Assembly: GCA_964501915.1 (NCBI GenBank)
Contig: CAZCVP010000007.1
Coordinates: 1 to 64,000, forward strand
Length of the DNA: 64,000 bases
DNA from: CAYFPX01 sp964501915
Lineage (GTDB): Bacteria; Myxococcota_A; UBA796; CAJQPC01
Reading direction: 5' to 3'
In this document: positions 34,770-43,852 of the stretch, in pieces
Layout: each line of letters opens with the position of its first letter
Numbering within the stretch: position 1 is the first letter of the stretch
The notes under the pieces: generated by a model
The model's database searches: none
Told to the model about the DNA's origin: nothing
The model's input: the letters and a program-made list of their open reading frames with translations, nothing else
Made by a program: the position numbers and the translations under genes

Positions 34770-35239
34770 GCGACATCCTGCGCTTCGAGCTCAACGGACA
34801 GCCCGTCGAGGTGCTGGTGAGGGGCGGTGACCTGCTCCTGGACGTGCTCCGCGACGCCCTCGGCCTCACGGGCACCAAGGAGGGCTGCGGCAAGGGCGAG
34901 TGCGGCGCCTGCACCGTGCTGGTCGACGACGAGCCGCTCAACGCCTGCCTGCTCCTGGCCCACGAGGTCGAGGACCGGCGGGTCACCACCGTCGAGGGTC
35001 TGGCCGGACCCGGAGCCACGCTCTCCCCCGTCCAGCAGGCCTTCGTCGCCCTCGGCGGTATCCAGTGCGGCTTCTGCTCGCCGGGCATGATCCTCTCGGC
35101 CCACGCCCTGTTGGCCCGCAACCCCCAGCCTGGCGAAGCCGAGATCCGGGGGGCCCTGGTGGGCAACCTCTGCCGGTGCACCGGCTACGCCCAGATCGTC
35201 GCCGCGGTGCAGGCCGCTGCCGACGGGAGGCACGCATGA
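34766..35239 (+). CDS. Molybdenum hydroxylase [2Fe-2S] subunit
   Basis: This 157-residue protein holds two [2Fe-2S] clusters: CGKGECGACTVLVDDEPLNAC in the ferredoxin domain, and CGFCSPGM with LCRCTGY in the helical domain. It is the small subunit of a three-subunit hydroxylase, between the FAD and molybdopterin genes, with ATGA overlaps on both sides. It resembles the N-terminus of the fused enzyme at 1674 but is a separate polypeptide. Confidence 0.95.
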   Translation: MSDILRFELNGQPVEVLVRGGDLLLDVLRDALGLTGTKEGCGKGECGACTVLVDDEPLNACLLLAHEVEDRRVTTVEGLAGPGATLSPVQQAFVALGGIQCGFCSPGMILSAHALLARNPQPGEAEIRGALVGNLCRCTGYAQIVAAVQAAADGRHA

Positions 35240-37593
35240 AGGACCTCCGCCACGTCGGACGCGACACCCCCCGGCCCGATGCCGTGGACAAGGCCACCGG
35301 CCGTGCCCTCTACATCCACGACCTGGAGCGCCCCGGCATGCTGCACGGAGCGATCCTCCACAGCGAGCACGCCCACGCCCGCATCCTCCGCATCGACACC
35401 TCGCGGGCGGAGGCCCTCGCGGGGGTCGCGGCGGTGATCACCGCGGAGAACACCCCGGCGATCCCGGTGGGCTTCCTGGGCGAGAACCGGGCGCTCAAGG
35501 GCGGCAAGGTCCGCCAGTTCCGCGACGAGGTCGCCGCCGTCGCCGCGGTCGACCCCGAGACCGCCGCCGAGGCCCTGTCCCTGATCGAAGTCGAGTACGA
35601 GCCCCTGCCCGGCGTCTTCACCATCGAAGAGGCCCTGGCGGAGGGGGCGCCGCGGGTCCACGAGGTCGACGGTCGCGGGCGTCCCACCACCAGCAACCGC
35701 CTGCCCCTGGCCTACAGCCACCTCTCCGGCGACCCCGATGCCGGCCGGCGGGCGGCCCGCTACGTCTCCGAGGGAAGCTACAGCACCCCGCTGATCCAGC
35801 AGTGCTGCATGGGCACGGCGGGCTGCATCGCCGAGCTGGACCCGGCCGGCAACCTCACCATGTGGGCCAAGACCCAGATCCCGTTTCTGGCCCAGCGGGA
35901 CTTCAACCGGGCCCTGGGCGCCATGGGGCTGAAGGGACGCAACAGCCGGGTCATCGTGCCGGTGCTTGGCGGGGGCTTCGGCACCGGGCTCGACACCCAC
36001 TGCTACGAGTACATCGCCATCCTGCTGGCCTGGCGCTCCGGTCGTCCGGTGAAGATCGTCTACGACCGGGACGGCGAGTTCGCCAACCTCTCCCCGCGCC
36101 AGTCCTCCGAGGTCCACATCGTCGAGGGCTGCGACGAAGCCGGCCGGCTCACCTTCCGCGAGGTCCGGATCCGCCAGGACAACGGGGCCTATGCCTCCTG
36201 GGGAGCGACCTACCCCAGCGTGATGATGCTGCCGGCCACCTCGCTCTACCGGGTGCCGTCGGTGCGCTTCGACGCCGAGCTGGTCTACACCAACAACACC
36301 TACTGCCAGGCCATGCGCGGCTATGGCAACCCCGAGGTCACCTGGGCCCTGGAGAGCAACCTCGATCAGCTCGCCGAGCAGGCGGGCATCGACCCGCTCG
36401 AGCTACGACGCATCAACTGCAACCAGCCCGGCGAGATCACCCCGATGGGGGCCAAGGTCATCACCTGTGGCCTGCGGGAGTGCCTGGACCAGACGGCCGA
36501 CAAGCTCGCCTGGACCGACAAGCGCGGCAAGCAGCGCTCGCTTCGACGGGGCGTCGGCCTTGCGTCGCTGTGTCACGTCGGGGGTTCGGGTCGAATCTAT
36601 CGCTCGGATGCCAGCGGTGTCATCCTGCGACTCGATGACTATGGCAACGTCTATGTCTCCAGCGGGGGCGTGGAGATGGGGCAGGGGCTGCACTCGGTGC
36701 TCCAGCTCGGCACGGCCGAGGCCTTGGGCGTGCGCCCCGACCAGGTCTTCGTCAACCCCACCGACACCTCGACCTGTCCCTGGGACGTCGGCACGCACGC
36801 CAGTCGCGGCGCCTTCACGGCCCTGAACGCCGTGAAGATGGCGGCCGAGGAGCTTCGCACGCGCATCTTCGCGCTGGCCGCCGAGGTCTACCCGCGAGAG
36901 GTGGCGCGGAATCGCAAGCGAGCCGGTCTCGACGGCGACCACGAGGTGGGCACCGCTCCCTTCGAGCTGGTCGACGGCCAGCTCTTCCGTGGCGATGCCC
37001 CCGACGCGCCCTGGGCCCGGGTCGAGCTCGGACGCTTCCTGCGGGCGGTGCACTACCGCGAAGGCGGCCAGATGTTCGTGGCCGAGGCCCTCTACGACCC
37101 CCCCAGCGACCTGCCCGACTGGTCCAAGGGCATGGGCAACATGTCGGCGACCTATGCCTACGGCACCCAGGGGGTCGAGGTCGAGGTCGACGCGGACACC
37201 GGCGAGGTGCGCATCCTCAAGCTGGTGGCCGTGCACGACGTCGGCCGGGTGCTGAACCCCCAGACCCTGGAGGGCCAGACCTATGGGGCCCTCGCCCAGG
37301 GCCTCGGCTATGCGCTCTACGAGGAGGTCCGCAGCGAGCAGGGGCGGATCCAGAACCCGAACTTCACCGACTACAAGGTGCCGACCGCGGTGGAGCTGGG
37401 CATCCCGATCGAGCTGGCCTTCGTGGAGACCGACGACCCCACGGGCCCGTTCGGCGCCAAGGGAGTCGGCGAGCCGGGCCTGGTGCCCACCGCGCCGGCC
37501 ATCGCCAACGCCATCTACGACGCCATCGGTGTGCGCATCCACGACCTGCCGATCACGCCGGAGAAGGTGCTGAAGGCGATCGCGGAGCTGTAG
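35236..37593 (+). CDS. Molybdenum hydroxylase large (molybdopterin) subunit
   Basis: This 785-residue protein is the catalytic subunit of a xanthine dehydrogenase-family enzyme. It begins HVGRDTPRPDAVDKATGRA, has the cofactor loop LGGGFGTGLDTHCYEY, QAMRGYGNPEVTWA, GGVEMGQGLHSVLQ, and the catalytic-Glu motif GPFGAKGVGEPGLVP. The overall pattern is closer to 4-hydroxybenzoyl-CoA reductase and nicotinate dehydrogenase-type enzymes than to CO dehydrogenase (no AYRCSFR loop). With its partners it hydroxylates a CoA ester or N-heterocycle. The neighbouring CoA-transferase makes a CoA-thioester substrate conceivable. It closes the catabolic region. Confidence 0.93.
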   Translation: MKDLRHVGRDTPRPDAVDKATGRALYIHDLERPGMLHGAILHSEHAHARILRIDTSRAEALAGVAAVITAENTPAIPVGFLGENRALKGGKVRQFRDEVAAVAAVDPETAAEALSLIEVEYEPLPGVFTIEEALAEGAPRVHEVDGRGRPTTSNRLPLAYSHLSGDPDAGRRAARYVSEGSYSTPLIQQCCMGTAGCIAELDPAGNLTMWAKTQIPFLAQRDFNRALGAMGLKGRNSRVIVPVLGGGFGTGLDTHCYEYIAILLAWRSGRPVKIVYDRDGEFANLSPRQSSEVHIVEGCDEAGRLTFREVRIRQDNGAYASWGATYPSVMMLPATSLYRVPSVRFDAELVYTNNTYCQAMRGYGNPEVTWALESNLDQLAEQAGIDPLELRRINCNQPGEITPMGAKVITCGLRECLDQTADKLAWTDKRGKQRSLRRGVGLASLCHVGGSGRIYRSDASGVILRLDDYGNVYVSSGGVEMGQGLHSVLQLGTAEALGVRPDQVFVNPTDTSTCPWDVGTHASRGAFTALNAVKMAAEELRTRIFALAAEVYPREVARNRKRAGLDGDHEVGTAPFELVDGQLFRGDAPDAPWARVELGRFLRAVHYREGGQMFVAEALYDPPSDLPDWSKGMGNMSATYAYGTQGVEVEVDADTGEVRILKLVAVHDVGRVLNPQTLEGQTYGALAQGLGYALYEEVRSEQGRIQNPNFTDYKVPTAVELGIPIELAFVETDDPTGPFGAKGVGEPGLVPTAPAIANAIYDAIGVRIHDLPITPEKVLKAIAEL

Positions 37594-37632
37594 GGGCCAC
37601 CCGGGCGAGGCGGTCGTCGCGCCCGCGGCCGC

Positions 37633-39135
37633 ATGAACGGGCTACATCACGGCATCCCCATGACCTCGTTGTCCGACATCGTGCGTCTCCGCATGCCCTC
37701 CCACAGCCTGTGGGCCTGGGCTGGCGTCGCCGTGGTTCAGCTCCTGCTCGCCGCGATGTTCTTCCTCGACTGGAAGCTGCCGCTGGCGGTCGCCATCGCG
37801 GGAGTCGTGGGGGTCGTGGCGCTCCGGTACCCCTTCATCGCCCTGGCTTGCATGCTCGGCGGGCGCATCCTGGCCACCGGCTCGATGTCCTTCCTGCGCA
37901 TCGCCGGTCTCGACATCGGCGTGTTCGAGCCGATGCTCGGACTGGCCCTCGCGGTGCTGCTGGCCCGCGTGATGCTCCACGGTGAGTCGCTCACGCCGAA
38001 GTTCCCGTGGCGGTCGGCGTTCCTCGTGTTCTGGGCCTGGCAGGTGATCGGAGTCACCTGGTCCTACAGGGCCAGCGGCGCCTTCAGCGAGGTGGTGGCG
38101 GTCGGTGTGATCTTCACCACCACCACGCTGATCGTCGTCTTCGTCCAGGACTACGTCACCTTCGAGAAGGCGATCCTGGCGTGGATCGGGTTCACGCTGT
38201 TGACCGCCTTGCTGTCGATCACCACGGACTTCACCCAGGTCGAGGGGGCCTCCAAGACCTGGGAGATCGCCACCAAGGGAGGCCGGGAGACGGGGCTCGG
38301 CCAGCAGCCGAACTGGTTCGCGATGAACCTGATGTTCGGCGTCGCCCTGTCCTTCGCCTGCTCCGTGACCCAGCGGACCGCGGCCCGCCGCTACCTGCTG
38401 TTGCTCGTCGGGCTCTTCATCCTGGCGGCCCAGCTCCGCTCCGGGTCCCGGGGGGGCACCTACGCCCTCGTCATCGGGGCCTTCATCGTCTCGCTGGCGG
38501 TGCCGAGGGTCCGGACATGGATCGCCAGGACGGCTGCTGCGACCTTGTTGGTGGGGGGGGCGTGGATCCTGTTCGCCGAGGACAGCACGTCGCAGGCCCT
38601 CAACAGAATCGTGATGAATGTCGGCAATACCTGGGGGGGCGACATCCGCGAGCGCAACTGGATCGTCTGCGTGAAGATGTTCTTCGACACCTGGGGACTG
38701 GGTGTCGGTGCGGGTGGCTACCAGGAGCTCGTCTCGCAGTACGACTGGAAGATCTACAACTCCATCCACCGCTACCCCCACGGGATCTTCTGGGGGCTCA
38801 TGGGGCACTACGGCCTCGTGGGGCTGGGCTGCGCGGCGTGGCTGGTCCGCACGCTCTTTCGCATGACCCGTGACCTCGCCACCTGGACGCGGGGGACCCG
38901 GGCCGAGGTCTACACCTGGACCTTCGCGGCCACCATGACGGGCTACTTCGCCTGGTCCTTCGTGGAGTTCAGCTTCGACGACAAGCCCTTCTGGGAGTTC
39001 ATGGCGCTCTTCACCGCCCTCTACCTGGTGGTGAAGCGGACCCGGGAGTCAGGGGGCGAGCTCCCGGCACTTCCTGGGGGAGCGGGCCTGCCGTGGCTGA
39101 GCAGTCGCCGGAAGGTGGCGCCGGCCGGAGCCTGA
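37633..39135 (+). CDS. O-antigen ligase/polymerase-like membrane protein (Wzy_C type)
   Basis: This 500-residue protein has about eleven hydrophobic segments. The large extracytoplasmic loop carries GLGQQPNWFAMNLM, and SGSRGGTYALV matches the short motif before the loop in O-antigen ligases and Wzy polymerases. The second conserved area, GLGVGAGGYQELVSQY then HRYPHGIFWGLMGHYG, has the His typical of the ligase catalytic loop. It probably joins or polymerises lipid-linked sugars at the periplasmic side of the inner membrane. No other polysaccharide genes are adjacent. Neither the ATG at 37633 nor that at 37660 has a good ribosome site. Confidence 0.8.
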   Translation: MNGLHHGIPMTSLSDIVRLRMPSHSLWAWAGVAVVQLLLAAMFFLDWKLPLAVAIAGVVGVVALRYPFIALACMLGGRILATGSMSFLRIAGLDIGVFEPMLGLALAVLLARVMLHGESLTPKFPWRSAFLVFWAWQVIGVTWSYRASGAFSEVVAVGVIFTTTTLIVVFVQDYVTFEKAILAWIGFTLLTALLSITTDFTQVEGASKTWEIATKGGRETGLGQQPNWFAMNLMFGVALSFACSVTQRTAARRYLLLLVGLFILAAQLRSGSRGGTYALVIGAFIVSLAVPRVRTWIARTAAATLLVGGAWILFAEDSTSQALNRIVMNVGNTWGGDIRERNWIVCVKMFFDTWGLGVGAGGYQELVSQYDWKIYNSIHRYPHGIFWGLMGHYGLVGLGCAAWLVRTLFRMTRDLATWTRGTRAEVYTWTFAATMTGYFAWSFVEFSFDDKPFWEFMALFTALYLVVKRTRESGGELPALPGGAGLPWLSSRRKVAPAGA

Positions 39136-39209
39136 GCTGGGCGGATGGAGCCCGGGCATCGGTCGCCCTCGGATCTGCGACCTGTGCGCCGCAGTCAGCG
39201 TCCTGCTGG

Positions 39210-39238
39210 TTGACGCGAGTACACCCTGGATCAATGAT
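39210..39238 (+). promoter_or_regulatory. Candidate sigma-70 promoter P1 for citrate synthase
   Basis: TTGACG at 39210-39215, a 17-base spacer, then AATGAT at 39233-39238. Confidence 0.45.
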
Positions 39239-39257
39239 CCGGGGCAGACCGGGTCGT

Positions 39258-39286
39258 TTGACTTCCCCCGGGGGGCAGCATACGAA
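39258..39286 (+). promoter_or_regulatory. Candidate sigma-70 promoter P2 for citrate synthase
   Basis: TTGACT at 39258-39263, a 17-base spacer, then TACGAA at 39281-39286. The predicted transcript would have a leader of roughly 195 bases. Confidence 0.55.
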
Positions 39287-39486
39287 AGAGGTCTACTTCG
39301 GGAGAATATCGACACCCGGCAGTGATACCGGCGTGTTCGTACTACTGTGTTTCCGATTTCGAACATCATTTCAGAGTTCGGGTTCCCCGTCGCGGTACGC
39401 AGTCGCTGTCGACGAGGTGGTTCCGACTGCCCGGTCGTAGCCATTCCCCGCCCCCCCGCAAGGACTGCTTAGGCAAGGAAGTCACC

Positions 39487-40800
39487 ATGTCGAGTCTCAA
39501 GGACAAGCTCGCTCAGAAGATCGAGGCGCATCGCCCACGCACCGTCCGGCTCCTCAAGGAGTACGGCAACGTCAAGGTCGGTGAGGTCACCGTCGCCCAG
39601 GCGATCGGCGGTGTCCGAGGTGTCAAGTGCCTCGTCACCGACATCTCCTACCTCGATCCCTTCGAGGGCATCCGGTTCCGCGGCAACACCATCCCGGAGA
39701 CCCTGGATGCACTCCCCAGGCCCGAGGGCAAGGAGTATCCCTACGTCGAAGGCCACATGCACCTGCTCATGACCGGCGACTTCCCGACCGAGGCCGAGAC
39801 CCTCGAGCTGGTCGAGGACATGAAGGTCCGCCGCCAGGTCCCGCAGTACGTGTTCGACGTGCTCCGCGCCATGCCGCGGGACAGCCACCCGATGACCATG
39901 TTCTCCGCCGCCATCGTCTCGATGCAGCGTGAGTCCAAGTTCAAGGCCGCCTACGAGGCCGGCACCATGAACAAGATGACCGCCTGGGAGCCGATGCTCG
40001 AGGACACCCTCGACCTCTGGGCCCGCCTGCCGGTCATCGCCGCCTACATCTACCGGATGAAGTACAAGGGCGACACCCACATCGCTCCCCATCCGGACCT
40101 CGACCTGGGCGGGAACTTCGCCTACATGATGGGCGTGGACGACCCGTATGACGACCTCATGCGGCTCTACTTCATCCTGCACAGCGACCACGAGAGCGGC
40201 AACGTCAGCGCCCACACCACCCACCTCATCGCCTCGGCCTGGAGCGACGCCTACTACGCGCTGTCCGGCTGCATGAACGGCCTGGCCGGCCCGCTGCACG
40301 GCCTCGCCAACCAGGAGGTCCTGCGCTGGATCCAGGGCGTCATGGACAAGATGGGCGGCGAGCGGGTGCCCACCGACGAGGAGATGAAGGAGTTCGTCTG
40401 GAACACCCTCAACAGCGGCCAGGTCATCCCGGGCTTCGGCCACGCCGTGCTCCGCAAGACCGACCCCCGGTACATGGAGCAGCGCAAGTTCTGCCTCAAG
40501 CACCTGCCGAATGACCCGATCTTCGCCTACGTCAACGGCCTCTTCAACGTCGTGCCCGACATCCTGGTCGAGCAGGGCAAGGCCAAGAACCCCTGGCCCA
40601 ACGTCGACGCCCAGTCCGGCGTCTGCCAGTGGTACTACGGCGTCAAGGACTACGACTTCTACACCGTGCTCTTCGGCATCGGCCGCGCCCTCGGCGTGCT
40701 CACCAACATCACCTGGGACCGCGCCCTCGGCTACCCGATCGAGCGTCCGAAGTCGCTGACCACCGACATGCTGGAAGACATCGTCAGCAGCACCCAGTAG
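39487..40800 (+). CDS. Citrate synthase, eukaryotic (mitochondrial) type
   Basis: This 437-residue enzyme condenses acetyl-CoA and oxaloacetate to citrate in the TCA cycle. Catalytic His residues lie in NGLAGPLHGLANQE and IPGFGHAVLRKTDPRY; the catalytic Asp is in NVDAQSGV. Sequence style (GGVRGVKCLVTDISYLDP, DHESGNVSAHTTHLI) is that of the type I enzymes found in mitochondria and some bacteria, not the hexameric GltA of Gram-negatives. AAGGAA at 39475-39480 precedes the ATG. Codon use is highly biased (GTC, ATC, AAG), fitting strong expression, and the gene has its own promoter region and terminator. Confidence 0.95.
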   Translation: MSSLKDKLAQKIEAHRPRTVRLLKEYGNVKVGEVTVAQAIGGVRGVKCLVTDISYLDPFEGIRFRGNTIPETLDALPRPEGKEYPYVEGHMHLLMTGDFPTEAETLELVEDMKVRRQVPQYVFDVLRAMPRDSHPMTMFSAAIVSMQRESKFKAAYEAGTMNKMTAWEPMLEDTLDLWARLPVIAAYIYRMKYKGDTHIAPHPDLDLGGNFAYMMGVDDPYDDLMRLYFILHSDHESGNVSAHTTHLIASAWSDAYYALSGCMNGLAGPLHGLANQEVLRWIQGVMDKMGGERVPTDEEMKEFVWNTLNSGQVIPGFGHAVLRKTDPRYMEQRKFCLKHLPNDPIFAYVNGLFNVVPDILVEQGKAKNPWPNVDAQSGVCQWYYGVKDYDFYTVLFGIGRALGVLTNITWDRALGYPIERPKSLTTDMLEDIVSSTQ

Positions 40801-40839
40801 CGCCACAGCGGGCCCCCTCGGGGGCCGCGTGTGCTCTCG

Positions 40840-40875
40840 GAGTCGCCAGGTCTTGCCTGGCGACTCTTGCTTTCT
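40840..40875 (+). terminator. Rho-independent terminator after citrate synthase
   Basis: Perfect 11-bp arms (40840-40850 and 40856-40866, GAGTCGCCAGG with its complement), loop TCTTG, followed by the T-rich TTGCTTTCT. A second GC hairpin (GGCCCCC/GGGGGCC) sits just upstream near 40811-40827. Confidence 0.85.
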
Positions 40876-40898
40876 GCTGTAGCGAAGACTGGCCTGCG

Positions 40899-42479
40899 TT
40901 ACGTCTCTTCGTGATACTCAGCCTCGGTGTTGACGGACCAGATGTTGGACCTGTCCGTTCGGCCGTCCACCAGGTTGTCCACTGCGACCATCGCGGCCAG
41001 CATCGAGTGGTCCTGGTTGTTGTAGCGGTGCATGCCGTTTCGGCCGATGAGGGTGAGGTTGTCGAAGCGATCGAGGAAGGACCGCAGCTCGTCGAAGCGG
41101 TCATAGGTCCCGAAGTAGGCGGGGTAGGTCTTGGGGAGCCGGATCACGACGCCGTCGAGCACGTTGCGTGCGTCGGCGAAGCCCATCGTGACCAGTTCCT
41201 GGATCGCGAGACGGTAGAGATCGTCGTCGCTGCGGCTCCAGAGGGAGTCGCCGACCTCGCAGAAGTACTCCAGTCCGAGCCAGTGGGTCTGCGGGTCGGC
41301 GACCAGGTAGGGACTCCAGTTGTTGAAGATCTGGATGCGTCCGGCCTGGACGTGGGGTTCCTGGATGTAGATCCAGTTGTCGGTGAGGTCCCGGTCACGG
41401 CCGGCCTCGCGGTCCCGGAGCTCCAGGCGGCGCAGGAGCACGCCGACGGTGATGAAGTCCCGGTAGCAGAGGCCTGCGGCGACCACGCGGACGGGCGGGG
41501 GGACGTCGATGGTGGGCGCCATGGCCTCCACGAGGTCCCGCACGGGCATCGTGGAGTAGACGAGGTCGCTCTCGAAGACCTGCTCCCGGCCGTCCGTGTG
41601 CACGGCCCGCACGCCACGGACCTCGTGGGCGTCGGGGCGGCCGAGCACTTCGACGACCCGCCACCCGGTGTGGATCCCACCGCCGCCTGCCCGGACCTCG
41701 TCGGCGACCAGCTCCCACATCTGCCCCGGTCCGAGCTTGGGGTAGAGGAACCGCTCGATGAGGGAGGTCTCCGTGTCCTTCTGGTCGAGGCCGGCCGGAC
41801 CGGTCGGCAGGGCATTGCGGAGGTAGTGACCCAGCGCCTCCTGCAGCGACAGGCCCTTGATGCGCTGGGCCCCCCAGTCCGCGCTGATGTCGCGGCAGCG
41901 TCTCCCCCAGACCTTCTCGGTGTAGGACTCGAAGAAGGTCTGGTAGAGCTCTCGTCCGAAGCGGTTGACCAGGAAGTCCTCCAGGGTCCGCTCCGGGTGG
42001 GAGGGCCTCAGGTTGGCCCGGAGGTAGCTGAGGCCGATGCGCGCGGTGCGGCGTCTCCCCAGCTTCCGCACCGTGTCCGGGTTCAGGCGGAGGGGGTAGT
42101 CGAACAGGTGGCCCGAGTGGTAGATGCGCGACTTCCGGGGCCGCACCAGCATGACCCGGTCCTCCCGCTCCGGGTCCGGGCCCTCCGAGCCCGCGGGCAG
42201 TGTCCGGCGGCGACCCTGGACGGTGATCGGCCCCCGGCTCGCACCGGCCTCCAGCGGCATGCGGTCGATCCACCAGTCCATCACCCGAGCGGACTTGGAG
42301 AAGAAGCGGTGACCTCCGATGTCGATCCGGTTGCCCGCGTGCAGGACCGTCCGCGAGATGCCGCCCATGGAGGTGCTCATCTCCAGGACGACCGGGCGGA
42401 CGTCCGTCCGTGCCAGGAGCTCCGCAGCGACCGTCAGGCCCGCGGGGCCGGCGCCGATGACCACCGCAGTCCGTGTCAT
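40899..42479 (-). CDS. FAD-dependent oxidoreductase (protoporphyrinogen oxidase / UDP-galactopyranose mutase-like)
   Basis: This 526-residue flavoprotein has the N-terminal dinucleotide site AVVIGAGPAGLTVAAELL, the second glycine motif SMGGISRT, and DIGGHRFFSKS. Near the C-terminus it has LTLIGRNGMHRYNNQDHSM, which closes the FAD site. This pattern is common in uncharacterised amine-oxidase-like proteins found near polysaccharide genes. The substrate is unknown. The ATG at 42479 starts exactly before the FAD motif; an ATG at 42530 would add 17 residues but has its ribosome site touching the start. It follows the thiolase gene by 55 bases on the same strand. Confidence 0.82.
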   Translation of the reverse strand: MTRTAVVIGAGPAGLTVAAELLARTDVRPVVLEMSTSMGGISRTVLHAGNRIDIGGHRFFSKSARVMDWWIDRMPLEAGASRGPITVQGRRRTLPAGSEGPDPEREDRVMLVRPRKSRIYHSGHLFDYPLRLNPDTVRKLGRRRTARIGLSYLRANLRPSHPERTLEDFLVNRFGRELYQTFFESYTEKVWGRRCRDISADWGAQRIKGLSLQEALGHYLRNALPTGPAGLDQKDTETSLIERFLYPKLGPGQMWELVADEVRAGGGGIHTGWRVVEVLGRPDAHEVRGVRAVHTDGREQVFESDLVYSTMPVRDLVEAMAPTIDVPPPVRVVAAGLCYRDFITVGVLLRRLELRDREAGRDRDLTDNWIYIQEPHVQAGRIQIFNNWSPYLVADPQTHWLGLEYFCEVGDSLWSRSDDDLYRLAIQELVTMGFADARNVLDGVVIRLPKTYPAYFGTYDRFDELRSFLDRFDNLTLIGRNGMHRYNNQDHSMLAAMVAVDNLVDGRTDRSNIWSVNTEAEYHEET

Positions 42480-42534
42480 GCTCCTCACGGCCTTCGAGCC
42501 GAGCCGTTCCGGGGCTCGGCCCGCCGTCATCCTC

Positions 42535-43728
42535 CTATGCGACCTTCAGCACCAGGGCCATCGCCGTGTCCCCGGCCGCGCAGCCGGAGAACAGGCCGAT
42601 GCCGCCGCCGCGGAGCCTCAGCTCCTCGATCAGCTCGATGATGGCCCTCAGCCCCGTGGGCGACTGGGGGTGGCCCCAGACCAGCGGCGAGCCGAAGCGG
42701 TTCACCGCGGCGGGGTCCAGCCCCAGCTCTCGGCAGAAGTAGACGTCGTTGAGCGCGAAGGGGTTGTGGGTCTTGATCGCGTCGCAGTCCTCGATGCCGA
42801 GGTCGCAGCGCCCCAGCGCGTCCAGGGCGGCCGGCACGGGGGCGGTGGGCATCAGGCCCTTGCCCACCCGGGCCTCCCCATAGGACAGGACCTGGATGGT
42901 CACGCCGCGGTCCGAGGACAGGCCTTCGGCCCGCTCCCGACCGCAGACCACGAGGCCGGCGTTGCCGTCGGCCGGGTGGGTCTGGGAGCCGAAGGTCACG
43001 GTGCCTTCGGGCATCATCGGGCGCAACCTGGCGAGGCCCTCCGCCGTGGAGGGGAACACGCCTTCGTCGGCGTCGACGGTGCCGATCACCTTGCGACCCT
43101 TCTTGAGGGCGACCGGCACCATCCAGGCCCGCTGGAAGGCGCGGTCGTCGGCGAGGGCGTCGGTGTACTGCTGGCTGCGCAGCAGGGCGACTTCGTCCTG
43201 CTGCTCGCGGGTGATGCCCGCGGCTGCGGCCACGGTCTCGGCGGTCTGGATCATCGCGCCGCCGGCCCAGGGGTCCTTGCCGAAGTTGTCCCACACGGGG
43301 TTCTCGGCCGAGCCCATGCCCCCCGGTCCCTTGGGGTTCGGGTAGTAGATGTGGGGGCCGTTGCTGGTGCGGTCACACGCCACGAGCAGCGAGCAGGCCC
43401 GCTGGCCGGTCTCGATCTCGAGGGCAGCGGCGGCGACCATGCGGGCCGAGGTGGCGCAGGCCTGGGCGATGGTCGGACCGGTGATGCTCGGGGCGCCGAT
43501 CAGTCCGGCCAGCCAGGGGGCGCCGTAGAAGCTGGCCTTCTGGGGCACGCTGATGCCGAGCACCAGGGAGTCGAAGACCTCGGCGGAGATCTTCCGCGCC
43601 TCCAGGGCGGCGACCGTGGTCTCCGCGGCCAGCTCGATCGCGTGCTGGCTGGCGAGGCTGCCCTGCCAGCGACAGAAGGGGCTGCTCCAGCCGGAGCCGT
43701 AGGGGATGAAGACGTTCTCGAGGGACAT
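42535..43728 (-). CDS. Thiolase-family enzyme (acetyl-CoA acetyltransferase type)
   Basis: This 397-residue protein has the thiolase layout: nucleophile Cys91 in AQACATSARM, His in IKTHNPFALND, and the second Cys in the closing motif LFSGCAAGDTAMALVLKV. GSPLVWGHPQSPTGLR matches the NxxGGaiAlGHPlGaSG region in altered form. The ATG has GGGAGG seven bases upstream. It would make or cleave a 3-oxoacyl-CoA. Divergence from the common FadA motifs suggests a specialised thiolase or a lipid-transfer-type relative. It starts divergently from the methyl-transfer operon at 43853. Confidence 0.88.
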   Translation of the reverse strand: MSLENVFIPYGSGWSSPFCRWQGSLASQHAIELAAETTVAALEARKISAEVFDSLVLGISVPQKASFYGAPWLAGLIGAPSITGPTIAQACATSARMVAAAALEIETGQRACSLLVACDRTSNGPHIYYPNPKGPGGMGSAENPVWDNFGKDPWAGGAMIQTAETVAAAAGITREQQDEVALLRSQQYTDALADDRAFQRAWMVPVALKKGRKVIGTVDADEGVFPSTAEGLARLRPMMPEGTVTFGSQTHPADGNAGLVVCGRERAEGLSSDRGVTIQVLSYGEARVGKGLMPTAPVPAALDALGRCDLGIEDCDAIKTHNPFALNDVYFCRELGLDPAAVNRFGSPLVWGHPQSPTGLRAIIELIEELRLRGGGIGLFSGCAAGDTAMALVLKVA

Positions 43729-43852
43729 CGCGGACCTCCCGGGGTGGTCCCGGTATCCGCGAGGTCCCCCACCGGCCGTGCCGAGTCGGTCGGATTCCGG
43801 GCCTGGGTCAGGTCCGCCGCCGCGACGGAGGCCTCGGGGTAGAGTTCCCGCC
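43729..43852. promoter_or_regulatory. Divergent promoter region, thiolase / methyl-transfer operon
   Basis: These 124 bases separate the thiolase gene (leftward) and the corrinoid-protein gene (rightward). I looked for the cobalamin riboswitch B12-box and for S-box-like elements and saw neither. No clear sigma-70 consensus. Confidence 0.35.

Larger units (their letters stand above)
39136..39486 (+). other. 351-bp non-coding region with promoters and AT-richer leader before citrate synthase
   Basis: It contains two candidate sigma-70 promoters (below), a small palindrome GGATC-AAT-GATCC at 39228-39240, a CCCCCGGGGG palindrome inside the second promoter spacer, and about 195 bases of leader that are clearly less GC-rich than the genes. 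The frame of citrate synthase stays open through the leader, but homologues start near MSSLKDKL, so I treat it as untranslated. Confidence 0.6.

Noticed and set aside
39322..39486. N-terminal extension of citrate synthase through the leader
   Set aside because: The frame is open, but the extension has no targeting or family features, and AAGGAA is correctly placed for the ATG at 39487.
42479..42530. Earlier start of the FAD oxidoreductase at 42530
   Set aside because: Its AGGAGG touches the ATG with no spacer, and the extra 17 residues come before the FAD motif that normally begins the protein. The alternative is not excluded.
43729..43852. Cobalamin or SAM riboswitch before the corrinoid operon
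   Set aside because: I searched for the B12-box and S-box-like conserved elements and saw none in the 124 bases available.
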